Of a stretch of 64,000 nucleotides of DNA, positions 21,865 to 32,802 are shown piece after piece. Position 1 is the first letter of the stretch, and each line of letters starts with the position of its first letter. The stretch spans positions 50,560 to 114,559 of the forward strand of contig WHSA01000969.1 in the NCBI GenBank assembly GCA_012931725.1. The letters are read 5' to 3'. This DNA comes from Litsea cubeba (taxonomy: Eukaryota > Streptophyta > Magnoliopsida > Laurales > Lauraceae). Under the pieces are notes generated by a model. That model made no database searches and was not told the origin of the DNA. It saw nothing but the letters and a program-made list of their open reading frames with translations. The position numbers were made by a program, and so were the translations under genes.

Positions 21865-22700
21865 AGGGTATGCGCTCTCTTCACTTCGGTGAGAGAGGAT
21901 ATAGCTTTGTGTGGGTTGCCATCTTGACAGTTCCTTATCCTTGGTACCTCTACCGTTTTATATCGTTCATGTTGTTGTTTAACAAATGATGCATTATCTC
22001 TTATGAAATTCATTATTTATACATAGGTTTTCTAAACTCTTGCATAGTATCATTGTTTTATCATTGTTATATCTTTTCACCCACCTGCCAGACCGTCGTG
22101 TCTGATCCATTTATTTTGGTACTCAGGTCCCGAGCTTACTGCCATTGAGGAGGAGCCGGAGGAGGCGGTCGGTGAACCGCAACGAGTGATTGAGTGGCAA
22201 GCCGATGATGTCATGTAGACATTCGGCCTTGCCTTGAGAACGATACACTTTGGGAATTATAATATCTTTATTTTAGGTTTCATTTGGTTGTACGGTCTTT
22301 GTTGACCGTTATTTTGGGGCATTAATCAACTGATATTTTGTAAATATACTTAACTTTACTTTTGGGGAAATATGCTTATGATCATTGCTCATTCTGATAT
22401 CTTGTTATGTTAATCGTAAATCAGTCTTGCTTATGGAATTGAATAGTACTAATATGGTTTGCTACACGCTTCCGCAATCTTGAGAATATATTTGATATGG
22501 TTATATGTGAGCTGATGTGTAAAGATAATCCTCACCGCGGAACCCTGTGGGAAATCACGTGCACGGGCAAATGTTCCTTTAATTCCGTGTGCGGTTTAGC
22601 CAAAGAGATGCACGTGGCACGGCATCACCCCACCACTGTCCCGATCCCGGACTCGGATCCTCTTTTTCCCCTAGTTCCTGGTCCGGGGTCGCGACAGGAC

Positions 22701-22712
22701 TGGTATCAGAGC
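22701..22712 (+). other. Primer-binding site of Tekay (tRNA-Met)
   Basis: TGGTATCAGAGC, four bases after the LTR. Confidence 0.93.
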
Positions 22713-22848
22713 GGGACATGTTTCAGGCAATTAAAAGAAACTAGAAATCTTAAGTACGTGGCGAGGATTCGTTAGATAGAATCGTGTGAGCAATGTGTGA
22801 CCACCCTGTACTTGATTTATATGTGCTAACAATTTGTTTTGCAGCGTT

Positions 22849-25800
22849 ATCCCACCTCGCAAAAGAACTGCAAACAGTAATCACGTTGCCAGTAATAGTG
22901 AGAATACGGAGCCTATTGGAGAGGAACCACAAGACAACAACATGCAGAACCAATTCCAACAGATGATGCAGGCTATGATAGACCAACAACGCCAGGCCAA
23001 TGAGAATCAGGCTAGGCTCCAAGCACAAGCATATGAGACACAGACCAGATTGCAAGAACAGATGCTTAAGAAAGACGAGGATCATGCTAGGGAGATAGCT
23101 CAAATGCAGGCACAGTTGTTGGGGATATTGGAGAGGAGACCGGAACCAATCCCAGTTGCACCACCTGGTCCGGTGAATATTAGAGGGAATGATCCTAATG
23201 CGTTGTATGAGCGGTTCAGGAAGAGAGGACCGAAAGAATTTTTGGGGACTGAGGACCCAATGGCAGCAGATGATTGGCTTGAGCACACCAAAAACATATT
23301 TGAGATCTTCATATGTACGGGTGTAGAACGAGTACAGCTTGCAGCCTCTATGTTCACGGGCATAGCAGATATATGGTGGAAGACCATCAAGGCAGAATAC
23401 AGGACAATGGCTGATGCAGAAGCTTAGGCTAGCTTCAAGAGACAGTTTGGAGAGAAATATGTACCTACACATGTCAAGAGGCAAAAGGCAGTAGAATTTC
23501 AGCAACTTGTGCAAGGAAACATGTCAGTCCTCGAATACCTCACCAAATTTGAGAGATTGTCAAGGTATGCACCGGAGTTAGTAGACACAGAGGAGAAGAA
23601 GATAACCAAGTTCCTTGAGGGACTTCACCCAATTATTGAAAGGGATGCTACCGGGGTTGTACCACCCGTTACCTTTGAAGAAGCTGTCAAGAGAGCATAC
23701 AAATTTGAGAACTTCCACAACAAGATCGTCAAGAACCAAGGAAAAGGTCAAGGCCAGCAGCAGAATTATCAACAAAGAAACAATCAGAACAAGAGGCCAG
23801 GACAAGAGCAGAATGTACAGAATCAAGGAGTTTGTATCCATTGTGGAAAATATCATGGGAATGCCCAATGTCGTTCAATCACAGGGGCATGTTTTAGATG
23901 TGGTTCATTGGACCACCAGATGAGGGATTGCCCAAGGCCGGATAGACAGAATAGACAGCAGCAGGGAGTACAGCGTCAGGCACCACCTCAGAATGCGTTA
24001 GTAGTTCAGAATCAAGCAAGGCCACTACAACAACAGGCACCTCAGCAACAGTTTAGACCACAACAACAACAGCAACAACCGGCCCGTCAGCAAGGGCAGA
24101 ATCAAAATCAGAATCAGCATCCTCAGAATCAGAACAGGAATGCACCATAAGGCAGGCAACAGCAAGGACAGAACAGGCCACAACAAAGGGCACAACACTA
24201 TGCTGTCAATAGAGCTGATGCAGAGGCTGAAGGCAATGTAGTGGAAGGTACACTTCTCGTCTGTGGTTTTGATGCTAAGGTTTTATTTGACCCTGGCTCT
24301 ACTCACTCATTCCTATCTCCAAGATTTGCTAAGTTGATTGATATGTATGCTAGAGAGTTGAGTTTCATCCTGACTGTGACTACCCCTTTAGGTAAGGAAG
24401 TTGTTTGTAGAACTTTTTACCCTAGTTCTCCAGTCATGATAGGAGAAGTAGTATTACCGGCAGACCTCATTTTGTTAGAGATGCAGGATTTTGATGTCAT
24501 CCTAGGGATGGATTGGTTAGCAGGATACCATGCTACGATGGATTGTTTCCATAAAACCTTAACTTTTAAGTTAGAGGAGACCCAAGCAGGGGTGTTGTTT
24601 CAGGGAGAGAGGAGTAATTCTGGTGCAGGGTTTATTTCAGCGTTGAAGGCTGATAGGCTTCTAAAAAGTGGTTGTGAGGGTTATTTGGCGTTTATCACGG
24701 AGGATAAACAGCCCCAAGGGGTGGAGGAGATCCCAATTGTTTGTGAATTTCCAGATGTTTTCCCGGAGGAGATACCAGGATTGCCACCCATTAGAGAGAT
24801 AGACTTCACTATTGAGTTGTTACCGGGGACCGCTCCGATATCTATCGCACCTTACAGAATGGCCCCGGCAGAATTGGGAGAGTTGAAGATGCAATTGCAA
24901 GAACTTTTGGACAAAGGTTTCGTGAGACCTAGTGTGTCACCGTGGGGAGCACCAGTTTTATTTGTGAAGAAGAAGGATGGTTCCATGAGAATGTGTATTG
25001 ACTATAGAAGATTGAACCAAGTGACCATCAAAAACAAATATCCATTGCCAAGGATAGATGAATTGTTTGATCAGTTGCAAGGAGCTGCTTACTTTTCGAA
25101 GATTGATTTGAGGTCAGGCTACCATCAGTTGAGAGTTAGAGATTCAGATGTACCAAAAATAGCTTTTCGGACAAGATATGGACACTATGAGTTTCTAGTG
25201 ATGCCATTTGGTTTGACTAATGCACCGGCAGTTTTCATGGCATTGATGAACAAAATATTTGCGGAGTATTTGGATCAGTTTACAGTGGTGTTTATTGATG
25301 ATATTTTAGTGTATTCCAAGACCAAAGAAGAGCATGAAGAACATTTGAGGATAGCACTCCAGCTTTTGAGGGAGAATCAGTTGTTTGCAAAACTTAGTAA
25401 GTGTGAATTTTGGTTGGACCAAGTCACATTTTTGGGTCATATTATCTCTAAGGAAGGATTATCAGTGGACCCGTCCAAGATTGAGGCAGTCATGAATTGG
25501 GATAGACCGAAGAATGCATCAGAAATCAGGAGTTTTCTTGGATTGGCAGGATATTATCGGAGGTTTGTACAAGGATTTTCGTCGATTGCGTCACCTTTGA
25601 CGAAGTTGACAAGGAAGAATGCACCATATGTTTGGACAGACAAGTGTGAAGCTAGTTTCCAAGAGCTGAAGAAGAGATTGACTACAGCTCCAGTCCTTAC
25701 TTTGCCATCTGGGAGCGGCGGTTTTACCATTTTTACCGATGCTTCTAATGTTGGGCTTGGATGCGTGCTAATGCAAGATGGGAAGGTAGTTGCATATGGG

Positions 25801-27621
25801 TCACGGCAGTTGAAAGATCATGAGAAGAACTATGCAACACATGATCTCGAGCTGGCCGCAGTTGTTTTAGCTTTGAAGATGTGGAGACACTACCTCTATG
25901 GAGAGAAGTTTGAGGTTCACTCCGATCACCGTAGCCTACAGTACTTGTTTTCTCAGAAGGAGTTGAACATGAGGCAGAGGAGATGGATGGAATATATTAA
26001 AGACTATGATTTTCCAATCAAGTATCACCCGGGAAAAGCGAATGTAGTTGCAGATGCCTTGAGCAGAAAGTCAGTGAGCATGGCAAGTCTTCGGGGGACT
26101 TATGTGGTACAACAGTTAGAGGAGATGAGAGTAGATTTTCAGCCACTAAGAGAGGGTGTCATGTTAGCAAACATGTCAGTGTCAGAGCCTTCGTTCATTC
26201 AGAAGGTCAAAGAGAATCAATTACAAGACCCAGAGTTGGCTAAGATTTCTGAGCACTTAGCAGATCGTCCGGATTTTCATGTTGTAGATGGAGTTTTGTA
26301 TTACCGAGACCGTATGTGTGTGCCTAACTTGGAGGACTTGAGGAATGATATCATGTCTGAGGCTCACAATACCAAGTATTCCATACACCCGGGCAGTACG
26401 AAAATGTATCAGGATTTGAAGGGCAGATTTTGGTGGAATAACATGAAGAGAGAGATAGCAGCTTTCGTCTCTCGTTGTATGACATGTCAGTTGATCAAGG
26501 CAGAACACCAAAAGCCTCTAGGGTTACTACGACCATTAGAGATTCCGGAATGGAAATGGGAGCACATTACCATGGACTTCATATCGGGTTTACCGAAGAC
26601 TAGTAAGGGCAATGATGCTATTTGGGTCATAGTGGATCGTCTCACCAAGTCAGCTCATTTCCTACCAATGAAGACTTGAAAGAAGATGCATATGTTACCT
26701 TTGGCACAGTTGTTTGTCACAGAAATTGTCAGTCGTCATGGACAGCCAGTTTCCATCACATCCGATAGAGACAGCAGATTTGTCTCGAGATTTTGGAAGA
26801 CTTTGCATGAGCCTATGGGTAAGAAGTTACAGTTCAGCACAGCCTATCACCCACAGACTGATGGTCAGTCAGAAAGGACAATTCAGACACTTGAGGATAT
26901 GCTTCGAGCTTGTGTGTTAGATTTCAAGACTCAGTGGAATGAAGCCTTACCGTTGTGTGAGTTCGCTTACAACAATAGTTTCCACTCGAGTATCGGTATG
27001 GCACCTTTTGAGGCTTTGTATGGCAGAAGGTGTAGAACACCTGTTTGTTGGGAAGAAGTTGGTACTCGCAATTTCCATGGACCGACCATTGTTAGTGAGA
27101 CAAGTGACAAAGTCAAGTTGATTCAAGAACGTCTGAAAGTGGCTCAGAGTAGACAGAAGAGTTATGCAGACTCTCACAGAAGGGATTTACAGTTCAAGGA
27201 AGGAGATAAGGTTTTCTTGAAAGTGTCACCCACTCGTGGAACTTCGAGGTTTGGACAGAAGGGCAAATTATCTAGGAGGTTCATTGGATCGTATGACATT
27301 GTGAGTAGGATTGGTGATGTGGCTTACAGGTTAGCCTTACCACCTGAGCTCTCCGGCATACACAATGTTTTCCATGTGTCTATGTTGAAGAAATATGTTC
27401 CTGACAGACTACACATACTCCGTTATGAGCCCTTGGAAATCCGAGAAGACGCGACTTATGTTGAGAAGCCTAAGCAAATCATTGACACCAAGGAACAAGA
27501 ATTGAGAACTCGGACTATTCAGTGGGTCAAGGTGCTTTGGGAGAATCATGGACCGGAAGAAGCAACTTGGAATTACGGGATCAAGTTCAGAAGAAGTACC
27601 CACATCTTCTACCGGAGGTGA
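22849..27621 (+). pseudogene. Tekay gag-pol polyprotein
   Basis: One frame of about 1590 codons. The expected start now reads ATC (22849-22851), followed by PPRKRTAN. Gag has the capsid core and two knuckles (CIHCGKYHGNAQC and CFRCGSLDHQMRDC). Protease has LFDPGSTHSFLS. RT has CIDYRRLNQVTI and the catalytic FIDDIL. RNase H has FTDASNVGLGC, ELAAVV and HSDHRSL. Integrase has the zinc region ending CMTCQ, then TMDFISGLP, TSDRDSRF and GQSERTIQ. The chromodomain is at the end (VEKPKQIIDTKEQ...IQWVKVLWENHGPEEATW) and should bind modified histone H3. Stops: TAG 23425-23427 (probably Trp), TAA 24148-24150, TGA 26677-26679 (probably Trp). There are no frameshifts. Confidence 0.92.
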
Positions 27622-27651
27622 GTTTTAATTTCCATTTGGAGGACCAAATGT

Positions 27652-27667
27652 CCTAAGGGGTGGAGGA
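27652..27667 (+). other. Polypurine tract of Tekay
   Basis: Purine-rich AAGGGGTGGAGGA directly before the 3' LTR; plus-strand primer. Confidence 0.8.
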
Positions 27668-30600
27668 TGTAAGACCCCGACCCGAGAGACCTCGTTTAGA
27701 GTTGATTAAGTTGTGTTTTAGTTTAGTGTGTTTAGTGGTCTTTGCACTAGTTGGGGATTAGAATAGCTTTTATAATAGCTTTGGGGAATTTGGAGAGCCC
27801 TTTTAATTGTGGGACCCTTTGGGGGTTCTTGTTACGAATTGTGTGAGATTGGGGGTTTACCGATGATTTCCAAAAATCGTGTTTTTGACCCCATTGGACT
27901 TATCTTGTTAATCCCTACAACTTTCATGTTGACATCGTTTCCATTCGAGGACCTTAAACCCGATTTTTCACTAATTAAGGGCAAAATGGTCTTTTTACCC
28001 AAAATCTGGACACCGATTTCAATATCACCAAAATGTGCAAAATATATACTTTTTGGAAACTAGAAATTTTGCCGATCAACTTTGTCTTCTTCGTCGAATT
28101 CGTTTGAAGCACCGAAAACCATGTTTTGAGCCCGAGAAGTCTTTTAAGTTGTGGGCCCCACTCCCACTTACTATATATAGAAAGCTTCTTCTTCATTTTA
28201 CCCATTTCTGGCAAAAACCCTAGAGGATAAGAGAAATCACGGCCCTAAGGGTTTTCCCTTACCTTTTCTTGCTTCTTCATCTTCAATCCCCCACTAAGCT
28301 AGTGCTAATGGAAAATTAGTTGCTACAATCTTCTTCCTCATCTCAAGGCCTTCATCTTGACACCATTTTTGAAGAAAAACGCCCACTCCAAGACTTCCTT
28401 TGGACAACACCTTGCTTTTTGAAGAACTTCCTTGTAAGTGATCTTTCTAAAAGTTTTATAATCTTGTTTGTTTAGCCCTAGGGAAACTCCATTTCAATTA
28501 TTGGAAGATTCCGTTTTGTTTTAATTGGATTTTGATAATCTAGGGTTTGGATTTGGGGGTTTTGTGTATAGGTGTTTGATTGTGGGCTTAAGAGGTGATT
28601 AGAGCTCAAATTGATTTGCATTGGACCCAAGGCAAGTGGATGAAACGATTCTCATGTGTTTTATCATGTTTTCCGCGAAAATCTTGATTTGTCTTCATTA
28701 ATGGTTTTAATGATTTATCATGTTTGATGGTTTAGTCTTATTGATTTTGAATGATGATTTGATGAGATAATGAGGTCATGGAATAGCCCAATTATTCGTG
28801 AAGATATGTATGGAAGAAAGGGAAAGAAAGGAAATGGATAGGAGTTGGACAAGAGAAGAATTCAACCAAATGGGTTGAGATTCGTTACAGGACCGATCGA
28901 TCGCCCATTAGGTCCGATCGATCGGACTGTAAATAACTGAGAGGGTTTCCAGGACCGATCGATCGCCCATCAGGTCCGATCGATCGGACTGTAAATAACT
29001 GAGAGGGTTTGCAGGACCGATCGATCGCCCATCAGGTCCGATCGATCGGACTGTAAATAACTGGAAGCAAGTCAGGACCGATCGATCGGCCAAGGAGCCC
29101 GATCGATCGGACTGAAATGAGATGAACTGTAAAATAAGAGAATTGTGGGACTAATTTCCAGAGTCATTCCAAGCCCATACTCAAGTCCAATTCAGCTCTA
29201 TCCCTTATTTCCTTATTTGAAGACATTGAACCTGTAATGATGCATTTAAACCCATGAAAGATTGGGGTAAATTGTGAGGGGCTGTAGTGTGGAGGTATTG
29301 TTGGGAGTCCCAATGTTATTCAAGGATGGGTAAGGCATTGTATGAAGTCCGAAGGAAGGAGGAACCTCATCATGGAGATTCCATGAGGTTTTCTAGATTG
29401 ACCAATGTGTATAAGGAACCGGAATGTCCCTAACTCTTAAAGAGTACCAAAATTTCATCATAACCGACATACGGGACCCTATTCGCACTGATTCAATTCT
29501 AGAAACCCTATTGTTAGCCTGTAAAGGTATGGAAAACTATTTGTATTCGATTTTCAACCAAACTCCTATTTTGGGATTTCAACCCACATGATATGACTAG
29601 ACTGTTCCAAGAGTACTAGAAGAGATGTGCTTAGCTTTTGCTAACCTGTATATGTCGATTTGAGATAAATGTGTATTTGTGCCTCTTGGCACCCCGTTTC
29701 TTACTGTGCATATGAATTGATTTATCGTATTTGACCTATGAGTCGGCACCACTGAGCTTGGACGACCTCGTCGGTTTGATCCACCGACTTGGGGTTCCTT
29801 CCCCTCCTGATAGTCAGCTGCAGTCTGGAATGTGCAGAGTTTTTACCCGGTTCGCTACCGTGGTCCCGCAGAGTATATATATATATGTATATTATAGTAT
29901 TTTATCGTTGTTCCTCCTCACCTCGTGTGACTGAGGTCAATGATCCTGTTTATCGTTGTTCCTCCTCACCTTGTGTGACTGAGGTCAATGATCCTGTTAG
30001 GGTATGCGCTCTCTTCACTTCGGTGAGAGAGGATATAGCTTTGTGTGGGTTGCCATCTTGACAGTTCCTTATCCTTGGTACCTCTACCGTTTTATATCGT
30101 TCATGTTGTTGTTTAACAAATGATGCATTATCTCTTATGAAATTCATTATTTATACATAGGTTTTCTAAACTCTTGCATAGTATCATTGTTTTATCATTG
30201 TTATATCTTTTCACCCACCTGCCAGACCGTCGTGTCTGATCCATTTACTTTGGTACTCAGGTCCCGAGCTTATTGCCATTGAGGAGGAGCCGGAGGAGGC
30301 GGTCGGTGAACCGCAACGAGTGATTGAGTGGCAAGCCGATGATGTCATGTAGACATTCGGCCTTGCCTTGAGAACGATACACTTTGGGAATTATAATATC
30401 TTTATTTTAGGTTTCATTTGGTTGTACGGTCTTTGTTGACCGTTATTTTGGGGCATTAATCAACTGATATTTTGTAAATATACTTAACTTTTTTTTGGGG
30501 AAATATGCTTATGATCATTGCTCATTCTGATATCTTGTTATGTTAATCATAAATCAGTCTTGCTTATGGAATTGAATAGTACTAATATGGTTTGCTACAC

Positions 30601-30828
30601 GCTTCCGCAATCTTGAGAATATATTTGATATGGTTATATGTGAGCTGATGTGTAAGATAATCCTCACCGCGGAACCCTGTGGGAAATCACGTGCACGGAC
30701 AAATGTTCCTTTAATTCCGTGTGCGGTTTAGCCAAAGAGATGCACGTGGCGCGGCATCACCCCACCACTGTCCCGATCCCGGACTCGGATCCTCCTTTTC
30801 CCCTAGTTCCCGGTCCGGGGTCGCGACA
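27668..30828 (+). repeat. 3' LTR of Tekay
   Basis: 3161 bp, over 99 % like 19534-22696 by eye, ending GTCGCGACA before the cccac duplication. Confidence 0.94.
28890..29114 (+). repeat. GATCGATC palindrome tandem array in the Tekay 3' LTR
   Basis: Same four-unit array as 20756-20980, unchanged. Confidence 0.9.
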
Positions 30829-30833
30829 CCCAC
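30829..30833. other. TSD of Tekay, right (cccac)
   Basis: Matches 19529-19533. Confidence 0.92.
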
Positions 30834-32043
30834 AAGTCAAGCCTGTGGTCCAGAAGGCACGAAGATCGGGAATAGAGCAGTCTACGGCCGTGATCGAAGA
30901 AGTGGGAAACTGCTGGAAGCAAGCGCCATCACGGAGGTCCAGTACCCAAAATGGCCGGCGAACACCGTGGTGGTGAAGAAGAAGACTGGAAAGTGGAGAG
31001 TCTGTGTCGACTTTACTGACCTTAACAAGGCATGCCCCAAAGACTGCTTTCCACTCCCAAAGATCGACCAATTGATCGATGCTACCGCCGGCCACGACAG
31101 GATGAGCTTCCTTGACACTTACCGCGGCTACCACCAGATACCCATGTATGGGCCAGACGAAGAGAAAACGGCATTCATCACTCCCAGGGGGACCTATTAC
31201 TACAAGGTGATGCCTTTTGGACTGAAGAATGCAGGAGCGACCTACCAGAGGTTGGTCACCAAGATGTTTTGAGACCAGCTCGGCAAAACGATCGAAGTCT
31301 ACGTTGACGACATGATCATCAAGTCCAGACAGTCTCAAGACCACCTGACGGACCTCGGCCAGGTGTTCGACGTACTCCGGAAGCTCAGATTGAAGCTGAA
31401 CGCCTCCAAGTGCGCCTTCGGAGTCGGTTCCGGCAAGTTCTTAGGAAGCCTGGTCATGAGACGGGGCATCGAGGCAAACCCAGATCAGATCTCTGCAATC
31501 CTGGGATCCAAAGCCCGTCGACGACGAAGCAGGTCCAGAGGCTCACTGGCATGGCCGGCGCGCTCAACCGTTTCATTAGCAGGTCCTCCGACAAATGCCG
31601 CCCCTTCTTTCAGTTGCTAAAGAAGAACTTGAAGTTCGAATGGACCCTGGAGTGCGACTCGGCTCTCTAAGAGCTCAATACTTACCTGGACTCACCTCCA
31701 TTGCTGTCAACCCCGAAGAAAGGAGAAGCACTGTACTTGTACTTAGCGGTCTCGGATCATGCTGTGAGCTCGGTCCTTGTCAGAGAAGATGACGGGCAAC
31801 AGAAGCCCATTTACTACACAAGCAAGATCCTCCTCGACGCCGAGACCAGGTACTTACAGATGGAGAAGCTCGTACTGGCCATCGTCAGTACCTCTCGCAA
31901 ACTCTCGCACTACTTCCAAACCCACACGATAGTGGTGGTCACTGAGCACCAGCTCAAATCTGTCTTCCGGAAAGCTGATTTCTCCGGACGAGTTTCAAGA
32001 TGGGCAGTGGAGTTGGGACAGTACGAGATCCAGGACCAACCAT
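30834..32043 (+). pseudogene. Tat1 reverse transcriptase and first RNase H (inverted block)
   Basis: Continues the Tat1 pro frame after Tekay. RT motifs are WRVCVDFTDLNKACPKD, FPLPKIDQLIDA, FLDTYRGYHQIPM, VMPFGLKNAGATYQ and the catalytic EVYVDDMIIK. The primer-grip and thumb region NASKCAFGVGSGKFLGSLV follows, then Ty3 RNase H (VSDHAVSSVLV, KPIYYTSK, ETRYLQMEK, HQLKSVF). Breaks: TGA at 31270-31272 and frameshifts near 30905, 31500 and 31670. The reading ends in QYEIQD at 32043, where normal coding would continue into PRTAIKAQ; that continuation is on the minus strand from 16748. Confidence 0.87.
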
Positions 32044-32056
32044 AGACGGCGCCAAT
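32042..32056 (-). other. Primer-binding site of Tat1 beside the 5' LTR
   Basis: Minus-strand ATTGGCGCCGTCTAT directly follows the LTR end. It is joined after this point to inverted RT instead of to gag. Confidence 0.8.
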
Positions 32057-32797
32057 TGTAAGTGCCTAAAATTTACGGGCTTGGAATCAGAGACTAGGAC
32101 CCCTGTTTTGAGTAGTCTGGATGAAGGTTAACGTGGCTCCGGCTAGACCTGAAAAGGAAGAGAGGAAGCAAGTCAGAGGACCTTGGCTGTGGGCAGCGCA
32201 AGGCTCTTCGATGCTTAAGTCAGTTCAGGGACTGAGTAAGGGAGATAGAGAGAAATTTGCAGAGTAAGTGTATGTGTTTTGGGTTGCATACCTTATAATG
32301 GAGTTGGAGCGTCTATTTATAGGAGAGGGAGATGACTTGCATGGGCGAGCCTCATGATGGGCTTTGCCACTCGAGTGGCTTTGTCCACTCAGCCCACATT
32401 TCATTAAATGCTAGCCTCACCTACCCATTCCTCATTAAATGCCAATTTTATCGGGCCAGGCGGTGGTTGACTTTCGGGCCAAGTCCCATCTGGCCTGGCC
32501 TGGAGCCATGCTTTGGGGGCGCACGTATTCCGCATAACGCCGTTTTGTCAGGAATGATGGGCCGCAGGGCACGCCTTAGCGCGTGCCTTCTACCTGTTAA
32601 CAGTCCCATCAGCGTCTGTCAAATCCGCCGTGCCGAGGTCGATATACAAGGACCCGTGCCATCTGACCTTGGGGCTTTCACCTCGGCAGTGCCGTGACCC
32701 GTCAGCCGGGGTCCGTCCCGGCCGAGCGGAGGTTTGGTTAACTGGATTGATGTCAAGGCTAGTCCTGATCTCGGCTTAATGGAAACTTCCCCACACA
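32057..32797 (-). repeat. 5' LTR of Tat1
   Basis: 741 bp, partner of 2692-3437, with the minus-strand TATAAATA at 32314-32321. Its CCACACA end abuts the gttac duplication. Confidence 0.93.
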
Positions 32798-32802
32798 GTT
32801 AC
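32798..32802. other. Target-site duplication of Tat1, right copy (gttac)
   Basis: Matches 2687-2691. Confidence 0.9.

Larger units (their letters stand above)
19534..22696 (+). repeat. 5' LTR of Tekay
   Basis: 3163 bp, TGTAAGACCCC...GTCGCGACA. It contains a TATA box at 20038-20045, a GATCGATC palindrome array at 20756-20980 and a 48-bp duplication at 21769-21864. Small ORFs within it occur in both LTRs and are not genes. Confidence 0.94.
19534..30828 (+). mobile_element. Tekay-type chromovirus (Ty3/gypsy), nearly complete
   Basis: 11.3 kb with 3.16-kb LTRs (19534-22696 and 27668-30828), tRNA-Met primer site, polypurine tract, 5-bp TSD and a single gag-pol frame ending in a chromodomain. By eye about two dozen differences separate the LTRs, under 1 %. 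Long LTRs, a Met primer and a C-terminal chromodomain together indicate the Tekay (Del) clade. The element inserted into the Tat1 pro-RT junction after the Tat1 rearrangement or without disturbing it. It is not autonomous now because of three stops and a lost start codon. Confidence 0.93.
2692..32797 (-). mobile_element. Tat1: Tat-lineage Ty3/gypsy element with two nested insertions and an internal inversion
   Basis: Direct LTRs (2692-3437 and 32057-32797) both run TG...CA and are bounded by the gttac duplication. The primer-binding site lies beside the right LTR on the minus strand, so the element is read right to left. RNase H/integrase is on the minus strand (14856-16748) and the antisense ORF on the plus strand (4090-6173), as expected for Tat. 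The gag-pro-RT block (16836-32043) is on the plus strand, that is, inverted. Inserts at 6497-14010 and 19534-30833 remove cleanly, leaving about 11.3 kb. By eye the LTRs differ at roughly 40 of about 745 positions, so this is the older insertion. No coding part is intact. Confidence 0.92.

Noticed and set aside
22701..22712. tRNA-Met-like words (also 12226 and 39420)
   Set aside because: Only the 12-base primer complement is present; these are primer-binding sites, not tRNA genes.
22750..23514. 254-codon minus-strand reading
   Set aside because: Lies opposite the Tekay gag; a shadow of that frame.
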